From Betaproteobacteria bacterium (lineage in GTDB: Bacteria > Pseudomonadota > Gammaproteobacteria > Burkholderiales > Burkholderiaceae): DNA of 35,467 nt. Positions 25,858 through 35,467 of this stretch are shown here, one piece after another; positions within the stretch are counted from its first letter, which is position 1; the number at the start of each line of letters is the position of its first letter. A program made the translations under genes and the position numbers. The notes beneath the pieces are model-generated. The model saw only the letters and a list, made by a program, of their open reading frames with translations, made no database searches and was not told the origin of the DNA. The DNA is taken from the NCBI GenBank assembly GCA_947378095.1, contig CANCIL010000011.1:1-35467 (forward strand). The letters are read 5' to 3'.

Positions 25858-27171
25858 ATGATTGAATCGGACATCAAGGCAAAACTCTCGTTTTCGGATG
25901 GAACACCAGATATTGATCTGCCAATTTACAAAGGGACTGTAGGTCCTGACGTAATCGACATTCGTAAGCTCTATGGTCAGACTGGTAAGTTCACTTACGA
26001 TTCCGGCTTCCTTTCGACTGCATCTTGCAATAGCAAAATTACCTATATCGTCGGCGATAAAGGTGAGTTGCTTTATCGTGGATATCCAATTGAAGATTTG
26101 GCAAATAATTGCGACTTCTTGGAAGTGTGCTCCCTTTTAATTAATGGTGAGTTGCCAAACGCGAAAGAGAAACAAGATTTTGAAAATATGGTCATGCACC
26201 ACACCATGGTTCATGAGCAGATGCAATTCTTCTTGCGTGGTTTCCGTCGCGATGCGCATCCAATGTCGGTATTGACTGGTTTGATTGGTGCCATGGCTGC
26301 GTTCTATCATGATGAAATCGATTACAGCGATCCATATGCTCGTGAAGTGGCGCAAATTCGTTTAATTGCGAAGATGCCGACATTGGTTGCAATGTCTTAT
26401 AAGTATTCTGTTGGACAACCTTTTGTCTATCCAAAAAATTCATTGTCTTATACCGCTAATTTCATGCGGATGATGTTTGCGAATCCATGTGAAGAGTATG
26501 TAATCAATCCAGTGCTCGTTCGCGCTCTTGACCGCATCTTTATTTTGCATGCCGATCATGAGCAAAATGCCTCTACATCAACCGTGCGTTTGTGTGGCTC
26601 ATCAGGAACCAATCCATTTGCAGCAATTTCTGCAGGTATTGCATGTCTTTGGGGCCCAGCTCATGGTGGCGCAAACGAAGCTTGCTTGCAGATGTTGAAC
26701 GATATTCAAGCTCAAGGTGGCGTGGATAAGATTCATGAATTCATCGCTCAGGTAAAAGATAAGAACTCTAGTGTTCGCTTGATGGGCTTTGGCCATCGTG
26801 TTTACAAAAACTTTGACCCACGTGCTAAGTTAATGCGTGAAACTTGCTACGAAGTATTGAATGAGCTTGGTCTACAAGATGATCCATTGTTCAAATTAGC
26901 AATGACTCTTGAAAAGATTGCTTTGGAAGACGAGTATTTCGTAAGCCGTAAGCTCTATCCAAACGTAGACTTCTACTCTGGAATTGTTCAACGCGCATTA
27001 GGTATTCCAACCGAAATGTTTACTTGTATATTTGCTTTGGCAAGAACAGTAGGTTGGATTGCGCAGTGGGAAGAAATGATTACCGATCCTGAATATAAGA
27101 TTGGTCGTCCTCGTCAGTTATATGTAGGCGAAACTACCCGCAAAGTGCCAAATATCTCCCTTCGTAAATAA
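25858..27171 (+). CDS. gltA: Citrate synthase (type II hexameric)
   Basis: Condenses acetyl-CoA and oxaloacetate to citrate, the TCA entry step. The protein is 437 aa. Typical N-terminal beta domain ([19 protein letters not shown]) and active-site residues: His in [14 protein letters not shown], His in [15 protein letters not shown], and Asp in [18 protein letters not shown] precedes the ATG. An 82-base gap separates it from sdhE with no visible terminator; an own promoter there is possible but no clear one is seen. Confidence 0.97.
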   Translation: MIESDIKAKLSFSDGTPDIDLPIYKGTVGPDVIDIRKLYGQTGKFTYDSGFLSTASCNSKITYIVGDKGELLYRGYPIEDLANNCDFLEVCSLLINGELPNAKEKQDFENMVMHHTMVHEQMQFFLRGFRRDAHPMSVLTGLIGAMAAFYHDEIDYSDPYAREVAQIRLIAKMPTLVAMSYKYSVGQPFVYPKNSLSYTANFMRMMFANPCEEYVINPVLVRALDRIFILHADHEQNASTSTVRLCGSSGTNPFAAISAGIACLWGPAHGGANEACLQMLNDIQAQGGVDKIHEFIAQVKDKNSSVRLMGFGHRVYKNFDPRAKLMRETCYEVLNELGLQDDPLFKLAMTLEKIALEDEYFVSRKLYPNVDFYSGIVQRALGIPTEMFTCIFALARTVGWIAQWEEMITDPEYKIGRPRQLYVGETTRKVPNISLRK

Positions 27172-27188
27172 AGGTTTTAAGGTCTCTC

Positions 27189-28598
27189 ATGGCTCGTACG
27201 CTTTATGACAAATTGTGGGATGACCACGTTGTTTACTCCGAAGAGGATGGCACAGCTACCATCTATATTGACCGTCAGTTGTTGCATGAGGTAACTAGTC
27301 CTCAAGCATTTGAGGGTTTGAATTTAGCTGGCCGTCCCGTTTGGCGAATCTCTGCCAACCTGGCTGTTTCTGATCACAACGTTCCCACGACTGATCGATC
27401 AGAAGGTATTTCTGATCCGATCTCCAAGTTACAAGTGGATACCTTGGATCAAAACTGCGATGCCTTTGGTATCACGCAATACAAAATGAATGACGCCCGC
27501 CAGGGTATTGTTCATGTGATTGGACCAGAGCAGGGTGCAACTTTGCCAGGTATGACCGTGGTTTGTGGCGATTCTCATACCAGTACGCATGGTGCTTTTG
27601 GTGCTTTGGCATTCGGTATTGGTACTTCAGAAGTTGAGCACGTATTGGCAACCCAAACCTTGCTCATGAAGAAGAGCAAGAATATGTTGGTACGAGTGGA
27701 TGGTCGTTTACAGCCTGGCTCTACAGCAAAAGATATCGTCTTGGCCGTGATTGGCAAGATTGGTACTGCAGGCGGCACTGGATACACCATTGAGTTTGCT
27801 GGCGAAGCAATTCGCAACTTGTCAATGGAAGGTCGCATGACCCTCTGCAATATGGCCATTGAAGCTGGCGCACGTGCTGGATTGGTTGCTGTAGATGAAA
27901 CCACTATTGAATATATCCAAGGACGTCCATACGCACCTAAGGGCCCAGCTTTACTGCAAGCAATGCAGTACTGGAGAACCTTGCACTCTGATGCTGATGC
28001 GAAGTTTGATGCCGTAGTTGAATTGCGTGCAGAAGAAATTGCCCCACAAGTAACTTGGGGAACCTCTCCTGAAATGGTGTTGCCAATCAGCGAGCGAGTT
28101 CCTGATCCAGAAAAAGAGCGTGATCCTAATAAGCGTGCAGCGATGGAACGTGCTTTGGAGTATATGAACCTGATTCCTAATACACCTCTGAGTAGCATCC
28201 CGGTAGATAAAGTATTTATTGGCTCTTGTACAAATAGCCGTATTGAAGACATGCGCGCTGCTGCTAAGGTAGTTGATCGCCTTGGTAAGAAGGTGGCAGC
28301 TAATGTGAAACTTGCTTTAGTTGTGCCTGGCTCAGGCTTGGTTAAAGCGCAAGCAGAGCGTGAAGGTTTAGATCGTATTTTTAAGGCGGCCGGTTTTGAA
28401 TGGCGTGAGCCTGGATGTTCAATGTGCCTAGCGATGAATGCTGATCGCCTAGAACCAGGTGAGCGTTGCGCTTCTACTTCAAATCGAAACTTTGAAGGAC
28501 GTCAGGGTAATGGCGGCAGGACCCATTTGGTAAGTCCGGCTATGGCAGCTGCTGCTGCAATCGAAGGTCACTTCGTCGATGTAAGAAAAATTTCATAG
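27189..28598 (+). CDS. leuC: 3-isopropylmalate dehydratase large subunit
   Basis: Isomerises 2- to 3-isopropylmalate in leucine synthesis, with LeuD and a [4Fe-4S] cluster. The protein is 469 aa. Signatures: DNCDAFGI-like substrate region, [33 protein letters not shown], and cluster ligands in [12 protein letters not shown] and GCSMCLAMN. It starts 17 bases after gltA with no terminator between, so it may be transcribed with gltA. Aconitase-family membership is shared with TCA aconitase, but size and LeuD nearby fix the assignment. Confidence 0.96.
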   Translation: MARTLYDKLWDDHVVYSEEDGTATIYIDRQLLHEVTSPQAFEGLNLAGRPVWRISANLAVSDHNVPTTDRSEGISDPISKLQVDTLDQNCDAFGITQYKMNDARQGIVHVIGPEQGATLPGMTVVCGDSHTSTHGAFGALAFGIGTSEVEHVLATQTLLMKKSKNMLVRVDGRLQPGSTAKDIVLAVIGKIGTAGGTGYTIEFAGEAIRNLSMEGRMTLCNMAIEAGARAGLVAVDETTIEYIQGRPYAPKGPALLQAMQYWRTLHSDADAKFDAVVELRAEEIAPQVTWGTSPEMVLPISERVPDPEKERDPNKRAAMERALEYMNLIPNTPLSSIPVDKVFIGSCTNSRIEDMRAAAKVVDRLGKKVAANVKLALVVPGSGLVKAQAEREGLDRIFKAAGFEWREPGCSMCLAMNADRLEPGERCASTSNRNFEGRQGNGGRTHLVSPAMAAAAAIEGHFVDVRKIS

Positions 28599-28608
28599 AG
28601 GTAATATC

Positions 28609-28812
28609 ATGCGCAAATTTTTATCTTTATCTTTAATTGCTCGCTTAGCTCTCATTGGGTTAGCCGGCTTGCTCATCTCTGCATGCAGTAGCACCATGGA
28701 AGGCATGGGTAAGGATTTGCAAACCATGGGTAATGCGATGGGTGGCGGTTCTCAAACAAACAATACATCCCAGACTAAAGGGAAGGATGTTGTTGTAACT
28801 CCAGTGAAATAA
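28609..28812 (+). CDS. Entericidin-like small lipoprotein
   Basis: Predicted lipoprotein of 67 aa: signal peptide with lipobox LLISAC, Cys26 lipidated, mature part about 42 aa, Gly/Met/Asn-rich ([20 protein letters not shown]). The mature sequence resembles the entericidin EcnA/EcnB family. It is inserted between leuC (10 bases before) and leuD (31 bases after), with AGAGGTAAT as a ribosome-binding site. The entericidin family is an antidote/toxin lipoprotein pair in E. coli, but the function of single copies like this is unknown. Not part of leucine chemistry. Confidence 0.85.
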   Translation: MRKFLSLSLIARLALIGLAGLLISACSSTMEGMGKDLQTMGNAMGGGSQTNNTSQTKGKDVVVTPVK

Positions 28813-28843
28813 ATTAGATACTCAACGAATTAAAGTCAGAATC

Positions 28844-29491
28844 ATGGAAAAATTTACGGTATATAAAGGTTTGGTTGCGCCGCTTAATCGCGAGAACGTA
28901 GATACCGATGCCATCATTCCGAAGCAATTTTTAAAGTCCATCAAGAAGACCGGCTTTGGCCAAAATCTTTTTGATGAATGGCGTTATCTTGATCATGGCG
29001 AACCTGGTCAAGATTGCAGCACGAGACCGATTAATCCGGATTTTGTATTAAATCAAGCTCGCTATAAGGGTGCCGGTATTTTGTTGGCCCGCAAGAACTT
29101 TGGATGCGGTAGTTCACGTGAGCACGCACCTTGGGCGCTAGATCAATTTGGCTTTAGAGCGGTGATTGCCCCTAGCTTTGCAGATATCTTTTTCAATAAC
29201 TGCTTCAAAAACGGTCTTTTACCCATCGCATTAACCGAACAACAGGTTGATCACCTTTTTAATGAGACTATGGCTTTTAGTGGCTATCAGCTCACAATTG
29301 ATCTAGAGGCGCAGCAGGTTATTGCCCCAGACGGCACGGCCTATAGCTTTGACGTGGCCCCCTTTAGAAAGTACTGCCTAGTCAATGGCTTGGACGATAT
29401 TGGCTTAACCCTGCGTCATGCAGATAAAATCAAGGCTTATGAAGCTGAGCGCATTCTGAAAATGCCTTGGCTTACGACACAATTGCCGTAA
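28844..29491 (+). CDS. leuD: 3-isopropylmalate dehydratase small subunit
   Basis: Swivel subunit partner of LeuC. The protein is 215 aa, normal for proteobacteria. N-terminal VNTDAI-type motif as [13 protein letters not shown], then [33 protein letters not shown], and [16 protein letters not shown] at the C terminus. Lies 31 bases after the lipoprotein and 23 before leuB. Confidence 0.96.
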   Translation: MEKFTVYKGLVAPLNRENVDTDAIIPKQFLKSIKKTGFGQNLFDEWRYLDHGEPGQDCSTRPINPDFVLNQARYKGAGILLARKNFGCGSSREHAPWALDQFGFRAVIAPSFADIFFNNCFKNGLLPIALTEQQVDHLFNETMAFSGYQLTIDLEAQQVIAPDGTAYSFDVAPFRKYCLVNGLDDIGLTLRHADKIKAYEAERILKMPWLTTQLP

Positions 29492-29514
29492 TTTCGTTGA
29501 TTTAAAGGCCTTTC

Positions 29515-30585
29515 ATGAAAATTGCAGTTCTACCGGGCGATGGTATCGGCCCGGAAATCGTTGCTCAAGCTGTTCGAGTGCTCCAGGCGCTTGGCCCAAA
29601 GTTTGATTTAGAAGAAGCTCCTGTCGGTGGGGCTGCTTATGACCTTGCTGGCCATCCTTTACCGCCTGCCACTTTAGAGTTGGCTAAAAAAGCCGACGCG
29701 ATTTTGTTTGGTGCAGTTGGTGATTGGAAATATGACACCTTGGCTCGTGAATTGCGTCCTGAGCAGGCCATTTTGGGTCTGCGCAAGCATCTTGAGCTAT
29801 TTGCGAACTTTAGACCAGCGATTTGTTATCCAGAATTAACCTCCGCTTCTAGCTTAAAGCCAGAAATTATCGGCGGCTTGGATATTTTGATTGTGCGCGA
29901 GCTTAATGGGGATATTTATTTTGGTCAGCCTCGTGGCATTCGTACTTCAGAGCTCCCTTTGTTTAAAGGTGCACGCGAAGGCTTTGACACCATGCACTAC
30001 AGTGAACCCGAAGTGGAACGCATTGGCCATGTAGCATTTGAAGCAGCACGTAAACGTGGCAAAAAGGTCTGTAGCGTAGATAAGGCTAATGTGCTGGAGA
30101 CCTCACAATTGTGGCGCGAAGTCATGATTCGGGTTTCTAAAGACTATCCAGATGTTGAGCTATCGCATATGTATGTTGATAATGCAGCGATGCAACTCGT
30201 CAAAGCACCAAAGGCATTCGACGTGGTTGTGACAGGCAATCTCTTTGGCGACATCCTTTCGGATGAAGCGGCGATGTTAACTGGTTCTATTGGTATGTTG
30301 CCATCAGCCTCTTTAGATAAAAACAATAAAGGTTTGTATGAGCCTAGCCATGGCTCAGCGCCTGATATTGCTGGTAAAGGCATCGCAAATCCTTTAGCGA
30401 CCATCTTATCTGCTGCCATGATGTTGCGTTATTCATTGGGTATGCCATCTGAAGCAGACCGTATCGAAAAAGCGGTTCAAAAGGTATTGGCTCAAGGTTT
30501 ACGTACTGCTGATATTTATACCGAAGGAACTCAAAAGGTTTCTACCGTCCAAATGGGTGATGCCGTAGTAGTGGCGCTCGCATAA
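29515..30585 (+). CDS. leuB: 3-isopropylmalate dehydrogenase
   Basis: NAD-dependent oxidative decarboxylation of 3-isopropylmalate to 2-oxoisocaproate. The protein is 356 aa. Signatures: [59 protein letters not shown], and [26 protein letters not shown], the family signature. Closes the leuCDB run; asd follows after 59 bases. Confidence 0.97.
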   Translation: MKIAVLPGDGIGPEIVAQAVRVLQALGPKFDLEEAPVGGAAYDLAGHPLPPATLELAKKADAILFGAVGDWKYDTLARELRPEQAILGLRKHLELFANFRPAICYPELTSASSLKPEIIGGLDILIVRELNGDIYFGQPRGIRTSELPLFKGAREGFDTMHYSEPEVERIGHVAFEAARKRGKKVCSVDKANVLETSQLWREVMIRVSKDYPDVELSHMYVDNAAMQLVKAPKAFDVVVTGNLFGDILSDEAAMLTGSIGMLPSASLDKNNKGLYEPSHGSAPDIAGKGIANPLATILSAAMMLRYSLGMPSEADRIEKAVQKVLAQGLRTADIYTEGTQKVSTVQMGDAVVVALA

Positions 30586-30644
30586 ATTAATTTATAGAAT
30601 CAAATCTAAATAGCAAAATCATCATTTCAAAAAATAGTTAAATC

Positions 30645-31802
30645 ATGGCAAATACAAAAACTCCTCTGGTAGGTTTGGTCGGCTGGCGCGGCATGGTTGG
30701 TAGCGTGCTGATAGAAAGAATGTTGGCTGAAAAAGATTTTGATTTAATTGAGCCGATCTTTTTTAGTACCAGCCAAGTTGGTGGCGAAGTGCCATTAGTC
30801 AATGGACAAAAAGTGAGCAAGAGCGAAAGCACTTTGCAAGATGCCAATGACATCAAGGCTCTGTCACGTTGCGACATTATTTTGACTTGTCAGGGTGGTG
30901 ATTACACTAATGAGATTTTCCCTAAGCTGCGGGCTGCAGGATGGAGTGGGCATTGGATTGATGCTGCAAGCGCATTGCGCATGAAAGACGATGCCGTTTT
31001 GATTTTGGACCCTGTTAATCGTCCTGTGATCGATAAGGCTTTGGCTGCAGGTGGCAAAAACTGGATTGGTAGTAATTGCACCGTTAGCTTGATGATGATG
31101 GCGATGGGTGGTTTGGTGAAGGCCGATATGGTTGAGTGGATTAGCGCCATGACCTACCAAGCCGCTTCTGGCGCTGGCGCTCAGAATATGCGAGAACTCT
31201 TGCTGCAGATGGGTGCCTTACGAGATAGCGTTGCAACTGAATTAGCTGATCCCTCTTCATGGATTTTAGATATTGATCGTAAGGTAACAGAAACATTACG
31301 CTCACCTGATTTTCCAACGAAAAATTTCCGCAATACCGCATTAGCAGGTAGCTTAATTCCCTGGATTGATGTTCCAGTAGAGAATGGCCAAACTAAAGAA
31401 GAGTGGAAGGGCGGAGCGGAGTTCAATAAGATTTTGGGTCGTCCGGCATTCCGCGCGCCTGGCAGTATTCCGGTAGATGGATTATGTGTACGCGTGGGAG
31501 CGATGCGTTGCCACTCTCAGGGTCTAACAGTGAAGTTGAAAAAAGATATTCCTTTGAAGGAAATCGAAACGATTCTTGCTAATGACAATCAATGGGTCAA
31601 GGTCGTGCCGAATGATCGTGAAACGACTGAGCGAGATTTATCACCAGCTGCAGTAAGCGGTACCTTGACAGTACCTATTGGGCGTTTACACAAGTTGGCG
31701 ATGGGCCCTGAGTATTTGGGTGCCTTTACAGTAGGTGATCAACTCTTATGGGGTGCAGCAGAACCATTGCGTCGCATGCTCAGAATTTTGCTTGAACATT
31801 AA
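30645..31802 (+). CDS. asd: Aspartate-semialdehyde dehydrogenase
   Basis: Reduces aspartyl phosphate to the semialdehyde for Lys, Met, Thr and DAP synthesis. The protein is 385 aa, of the Gram-negative long type. Motifs: NADP-binding [10 protein letters not shown], catalytic Cys in [27 protein letters not shown], and the acid/base His in [11 protein letters not shown]. Its stop overlaps the fimV-like start (TAATG). No clear ribosome-binding site; the upstream gap is AT-rich. Confidence 0.96.
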   Translation: MANTKTPLVGLVGWRGMVGSVLIERMLAEKDFDLIEPIFFSTSQVGGEVPLVNGQKVSKSESTLQDANDIKALSRCDIILTCQGGDYTNEIFPKLRAAGWSGHWIDAASALRMKDDAVLILDPVNRPVIDKALAAGGKNWIGSNCTVSLMMMAMGGLVKADMVEWISAMTYQAASGAGAQNMRELLLQMGALRDSVATELADPSSWILDIDRKVTETLRSPDFPTKNFRNTALAGSLIPWIDVPVENGQTKEEWKGGAEFNKILGRPAFRAPGSIPVDGLCVRVGAMRCHSQGLTVKLKKDIPLKEIETILANDNQWVKVVPNDRETTERDLSPAAVSGTLTVPIGRLHKLAMGPEYLGAFTVGDQLLWGAAEPLRRMLRILLEH

Positions 31803-33181
31803 TGACCCCACTTAGTCGACTAAGCACTCTTAAGGTACTTTGCTTTGTTTGGCTAAGTTGGTCCTGTGCGAGCTGGGCCGTCTCACTCGGCTCACCTCAA
31901 TTACTTTCTCGTCCGGGAGAGCCACTCCGCGTTGAAATTCCAATTCGCTTGGGTGCTGATGAAGACGGTGTCTTATCTAGTCTGAAGGCAGGGATGCTCA
32001 ATAAGGCGGGATTTGAGCGTTTGGGCATCTCCCAAGCAATATTGGATCTCAATCCGCAAGTCATGGTGTACCGCAATCGCCAAGAGCGATTAATGGTGCT
32101 CGTCGAAACAGTCAATCCCATTCCTGTAAGTGATGATCCATTCATTGATCTCATACTTAATGTGAGTTGGTCTAGCGGTAGTCTTACTAAAACCTATACC
32201 TTGTTGCTAGGTGATGTTCAAAAGGTTCTCGTCAAGCCAGGTCAAACCTTGTCTGAAATTGCTGCCTTAATGGCACCACAATTGGATGGCACAACCTTAG
32301 ATCAAGCCATGATGGCTTTGTTTAAAGCAAATCCAGATGCGTTTGCTAGTGGCAGTATTAATCGCTTAGCAGCCGGCGCTGAACTGAATAAACCAAGCCA
32401 AGCTTTATTGCGCTCTATTAGTCCTGCTGAGGCCAATCAATTTGTAGTAGAGGCAAATGCGCAATGGCGTGAAGGAAAAGATGCCGGCCTTAGCGCAGAT
32501 GGAAAAACCAAATCTACCGTATCGGGACCAGTTGAATCTACTCAAAAAGATCGTCTAAAGATTGGCTCTAGTGCGGATAGTAGTGATCAAGAAAAGCGCT
32601 TCTCCGAAGAATTAGTTGCTCAAGAAAAAGCGCTTGATCAGGCTAAGGCGCGTGTTGCCGAGTTAGAAAAAAATATTGCTGACTTACAGCGTCTTTTAGA
32701 TAAGTCCAAGGAGAAAAAAGCGGTAGACAATAACTTTGGTCTTGGTGGCTTTGGGCCTGCCATCTTAGCTATTGGTTTGATTGCACTCATTGGTTTAGTG
32801 CTTTGGGCCTTAGCGCGTAATGCGCGACGCTCGGAGAAGCTAGACTTCACTGAAGCGGCGAGCCGCACTCCCGAAAGAAAAGAGCCTAACGTACCTCATG
32901 GAATGCCTGAGCGCACCAAGGCTTTGTTTGCCAGCATTGATCTGGATTTAACTAAGCCAGCAGCAACTGTAAATACTACTCAAGCTGCACCAGTACCCAA
33001 TCCTCTTTTAGATGCCTTGCGCGTGAAGTTAAATCTGGCTCGCGCATACATCACCATAGAAGACTTTTCTGCAGCCAAAAAATCATTGGAAGAAATTCTG
33101 CGTGTCAGTAATTCGGTTGATCCCGCCATTACGATTGAGGCGCAAGGATTATTGTCAGAACTTCAACATCGCCAAGCCTAG
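31802..33181 (+). CDS. fimV: FimV/HubP-like inner-membrane polar protein
   Basis: Peptidoglycan-linked inner-membrane protein of the FimV family (polarity, type IV pili, motility). The protein is 459 aa, about half the length of Pseudomonas FimV, lacking its long acidic central region. Order: signal peptide (~1-27), FimV N-terminal domain ([26 protein letters not shown]), LysM-like domain (~139-199), coiled coil (~258-306), one transmembrane helix (~317-340), and a C-terminal TPR-like helical cap (~395-455, [28 protein letters not shown]) as in FimV. Context asd-fimV-truA is the conserved location. A role here is inferred from the family; no pilus genes are in the window. Confidence 0.9.
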   Translation: MTPLSRLSTLKVLCFVWLSWSCASWAVSLGSPQLLSRPGEPLRVEIPIRLGADEDGVLSSLKAGMLNKAGFERLGISQAILDLNPQVMVYRNRQERLMVLVETVNPIPVSDDPFIDLILNVSWSSGSLTKTYTLLLGDVQKVLVKPGQTLSEIAALMAPQLDGTTLDQAMMALFKANPDAFASGSINRLAAGAELNKPSQALLRSISPAEANQFVVEANAQWREGKDAGLSADGKTKSTVSGPVESTQKDRLKIGSSADSSDQEKRFSEELVAQEKALDQAKARVAELEKNIADLQRLLDKSKEKKAVDNNFGLGGFGPAILAIGLIALIGLVLWALARNARRSEKLDFTEAASRTPERKEPNVPHGMPERTKALFASIDLDLTKPAATVNTTQAAPVPNPLLDALRVKLNLARAYITIEDFSAAKKSLEEILRVSNSVDPAITIEAQGLLSELQHRQA

Positions 33182-33188
33182 GCTCAAA

Positions 33189-34019
33189 ATGCGAATAGCG
33201 CTTGGCCTCCAATATGACGGTAGCTCTTATTCTGGTTGGCAAACCCAGACTAGTGGTAATACGATTCAAGATGACTTAGAGAAGGCGATTACTGCTTTCA
33301 TTGGTGAGCAGGGTGCTCAAGCACTTCCTGTTAGCACCATTACCGCTGGGAGAACTGATACTGGTGTCCACGCTTTAGGTCAGGTGGTGCATTTTGATAC
33401 CCAGGTGGAGCGCGATCCATTTTCTTGGGTCAGAGGAATTAATTCTTTCTTACCAAAAGCGATCGCAATCAATTGGGCAAAATCAGTTTCCGATGAATTT
33501 AGTGCACGTTTCTCTGCATATGAGAGAACTTATATTTACGCTCTGCATGCTGGTCCTTGCCGAGCGCCCTTGGTGAGTTCTCGTGCAGGCTACCTGTTAT
33601 TACCCCCTCAAAAATGGTTTGATATCGAAGCCATGCAATCGTCAGCACAATATTTAATCGGCGAACATGATTTCACTTCCTTTAGATCTTCGGAGTGTCA
33701 AAGTAAAACACCCGTAAAAACGATCTACGCTATTGACATCATTTCTCAAGAACCTTGGTTGTATTTTCGGATACGCGGCAATGCATTCTTGCATCATATG
33801 GTGCGCAACCTTGTGGGTAGTTTTCTGCAAATTGGAGTGGGTAAGCAAGCGCCTGAATGGATGGGTCAGTTGTTGGCGGCACGCGAAAGGCGTTTGGCTG
33901 CGCCAACGTTTATGGCCGATGGCTTATATCTAGCCAAAATTGCCTATCCTGAGCAATTTGAGATTCCAGGCCCGTGTTTACAAAACTCCTGGTTGCCCTC
34001 TCAGGTGACTGGAGCGTAG
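33189..34019 (+). CDS. truA: tRNA pseudouridine synthase A
   Basis: Makes pseudouridine at tRNA positions 38-40. The frame opens at 33102 inside fimV, but ATG at 33189 (8 bases after its stop) places [18 protein letters not shown] at the N terminus as in the family, giving 276 aa. Catalytic Asp lies in [18 protein letters not shown]. Other conserved segments: RYIYAL-like [21 protein letters not shown], and [11 protein letters not shown]. The ribosome-binding site is weak. Confidence 0.95.
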   Translation: MRIALGLQYDGSSYSGWQTQTSGNTIQDDLEKAITAFIGEQGAQALPVSTITAGRTDTGVHALGQVVHFDTQVERDPFSWVRGINSFLPKAIAINWAKSVSDEFSARFSAYERTYIYALHAGPCRAPLVSSRAGYLLLPPQKWFDIEAMQSSAQYLIGEHDFTSFRSSECQSKTPVKTIYAIDIISQEPWLYFRIRGNAFLHHMVRNLVGSFLQIGVGKQAPEWMGQLLAARERRLAAPTFMADGLYLAKIAYPEQFEIPGPCLQNSWLPSQVTGA

Positions 34020-34046
34020 GCTCTAGCAAGGCCTTATTATTCCTCT

Positions 34047-34721
34047 ATGGGCTTACTTACTTTCTCACCTGGGCGAACTAGGGTCAAAATCTGCGGTTTA
34101 CGCACGCCAGCTGATATCGATGCGGCTGTAGCTGCAGGCGTAGATGCTGTGGGATTTGTGTTTTATCCCCCTAGTCCAAGGGCTGTCACCCCTAATATCG
34201 CCGCACAGCTCATCTCCAGGCTTCCTGCAGGGGTTGATGCTGTAGGCTTGGTTGTGAATGCTAGCGATGCGGAATTTGCTGCCATTCAGGCTATTGCCCC
34301 CATTAGCTTATGGCAATTTCATGGTGACGAGACCCCAAAAAGGTGTCTGGAGCTCGCAGCAGGGCAGCCTTGGATGAAAGCCGCCAGGGTTGGGGCTCAG
34401 TTCGCTTATGAGGATTTTTCCCTACAATATAGGGATGCAAACGCTTTCTTGCTTGATGCCCTAGTTGAGGGTTACGGAGGAGGAGGCGTTCCTTTTGATT
34501 GGCAAGGAATTCCACAGACATGGGTAAGCGAAAACGCGCCTCGGGTCGTTTTGAGTGGTGGATTGAACACGCACAACGTGGGCGAGGCGATTGCTCGTCT
34601 GCATCCTTGCGCGGTTGACGTCTCTAGTGGCGTTGAAATTAGCAGGGGTGTAAAAGATCCCGCACTCATGGCTGAGTTTGTAAAAGCGGTGCGTGCGTCT
34701 GATGCGAAATCATCACCCTAA
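34047..34721 (+). CDS. trpF: Phosphoribosylanthranilate isomerase
   Basis: Third step of tryptophan synthesis. The protein is 224 aa, TIM barrel. Signatures: [34 protein letters not shown] (catalytic Cys), [28 protein letters not shown] (catalytic Asp), [16 protein letters not shown], and VDVSSGVE. The start ATG adds ~10 residues before RVKICG; no better start is seen. It is followed by trpB after 32 bases; the two are expected to be co-expressed. Confidence 0.96.
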   Translation: MGLLTFSPGRTRVKICGLRTPADIDAAVAAGVDAVGFVFYPPSPRAVTPNIAAQLISRLPAGVDAVGLVVNASDAEFAAIQAIAPISLWQFHGDETPKRCLELAAGQPWMKAARVGAQFAYEDFSLQYRDANAFLLDALVEGYGGGGVPFDWQGIPQTWVSENAPRVVLSGGLNTHNVGEAIARLHPCAVDVSSGVEISRGVKDPALMAEFVKAVRASDAKSSP

Positions 34722-34753
34722 TAATTGCGGTAATTAAATCAAAAGAGGTAACT

Positions 34754-35467
34754 ATGTACGACAAGCCGGATGCACGAGGACACTTTGGTCCCTATGGTGG
34801 CGTGTTTGTTTCTGAGACATTGATGTTTGCATTGGATGAGCTCAAAGAAGCTTATGCAAAGTATCAACATGATCCTGAATTCATTGAAGAGTTTCATTAC
34901 GAACTCAAGCATTTTGTAGGAAGACCTTCTCCGGTCTATCACGCTAAGCGTTGGAGTGAAATGCTAGGTGGTGCGCAGATCTATCTCAAGCGTGAGGATT
35001 TGAATCACACTGGCGCACACAAGATTAACAACGTGATTGGTCAAGCGATGCTTGCCAAGCGGATGGGTAAGCCACGTATTATTGCGGAAACTGGAGCAGG
35101 GCAACATGGCGTTGCCACGGCGACTATTTGCGCTCGTTTTGGGTTGGATTGCACCGTCTATCAGGGCTCGGTGGACGTAGCTCGTCAGGCGCAGAACGTC
35201 TTTCGCATGAAATTACTCGGTGCAAAGGTAGTGCCTGTGGAATCCGGTACGAAAACCTTAAAAGATGCGCTGAATGAAGCGATGCGCGATTGGGTAACCA
35301 ATGTTGAAAATACTTTCTACATTATTGGCACGGTCGCAGGCCCACACCCATACCCAATGATGGTCCGAGATTTTCAGAGCGTAATTGGTGAAGAGTGCAA
35401 AGTGCAGATGCCGGAGATGACTGGTCGCCAACCTGATTTTGTTTTGGCTTGTGTTGGCGGCGGCTCG
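34754..35467 (+). CDS. trpB: Tryptophan synthase beta chain (3' partial)
   Basis: Condenses indole with serine to tryptophan, with PLP. The frame runs open off the right edge, and 238 codons of an expected ~400 are visible. N terminus [21 protein letters not shown], then PLP lysine 90 in [42 protein letters not shown], and the PLP phosphate loop starting GGGS at the edge. AAAAGAGGTAA precedes the ATG. The rest, and presumably trpA, lie beyond the window. Confidence 0.96.
   Translation, partial: MYDKPDARGHFGPYGGVFVSETLMFALDELKEAYAKYQHDPEFIEEFHYELKHFVGRPSPVYHAKRWSEMLGGAQIYLKREDLNHTGAHKINNVIGQAMLAKRMGKPRIIAETGAGQHGVATATICARFGLDCTVYQGSVDVARQAQNVFRMKLLGAKVVPVESGTKTLKDALNEAMRDWVTNVENTFYIIGTVAGPHPYPMMVRDFQSVIGEECKVQMPEMTGRQPDFVLACVGGGS

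Noticed and set aside
27575..28252. Long minus-strand open frame (225 codons) inside leuC
   Set aside because: Shadow of leuC codon usage; product is Ser/Ala-rich with no recognisable domain and no ribosome-binding signal.
1..35467. Search for tRNA genes, insertion sequences, prophage, CRISPR arrays, toxin-antitoxin pairs and retrons
   Set aside because: No cloverleaf-like intergenic stretch, transposase, integrase, reverse transcriptase, repeat-spacer array or paired small toxin/antitoxin genes were seen; the gaps are too short for most of these.

Overview
The window looks like core chromosome of a betaproteobacterium in the order Burkholderiales, most like the small-genome freshwater genus Polynucleobacter. 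The order is supported by a DUF2863 protein, a phasin with a TGC-N3-GCA promoter operator, the gene order mdh / gntR / sdhCDABE / gltA, and leuC-lipoprotein-leuD-leuB-asd-fimV-truA-trpF-trpB. The AT-leaning composition and tight gene packing suggest the genus, but this is inference because no marker gene such as 16S rRNA is present. I see no mobile element, prophage, CRISPR array, tRNA or rRNA, and no intergenic stretch over about 210 bases.

Layout. (1) 1-3066, plus strand: the end of the pyruvate dehydrogenase operon (aceF, cut by the window edge, and a lipoyl-domain-bearing lpd), closed by a strong terminator. (2) 3108-3770, minus: phasin phaP with a clear promoter and operator. (3) 3870-5857, plus: an EamA/DMT exporter and a penicillin-binding protein 7-type endopeptidase. 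(4) 17633-5869, minus: a long tightly spaced block read right to left: aminotransferase, Ure2p-like glutathione transferase, 3-hydroxyacyl-CoA dehydrogenase, DUF3429 membrane protein, rarA, 2-hydroxychromene-2-carboxylate isomerase, periplasmic cyclophilin, a pabB-pabC fusion, Nudix hydrolase, aat, bpt, pyrD, and an IclR regulator. (5) 17712-19774, plus: yaaA and a DUF2863 gene, then a terminator. (6) 21177-19805, minus: mdh and a small secreted protein resembling MliC lysozyme inhibitors. (7) 21326-35467, plus: a GntR/UTRA regulator, sdhCDABE, gltA, leuC, an entericidin-like lipoprotein, leuD, leuB, asd, fimV, truA, trpF and the start of trpB (cut by the window edge).

How the genes work together: PDH makes acetyl-CoA, and mdh, gltA and the Sdh complex are TCA steps clustered around one GntR regulator. 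leuCDB and asd follow directly, so central carbon flow and amino-acid synthesis lie in one unidirectional run. aat, bpt and the Nudix gene overlap by ATGA junctions and form a translationally coupled N-degron set.

No undescribed multi-gene system is evident. The most interesting signals are regulatory: a 14-bp perfect palindrome over the gntR -10 box inside overlapping divergent mdh/gntR promoters; a 13-bp-arm palindrome abutting the phaP -10 box; and a degenerate copy of its core upstream of sdhC. The MliC-like secreted protein is also worth checking.
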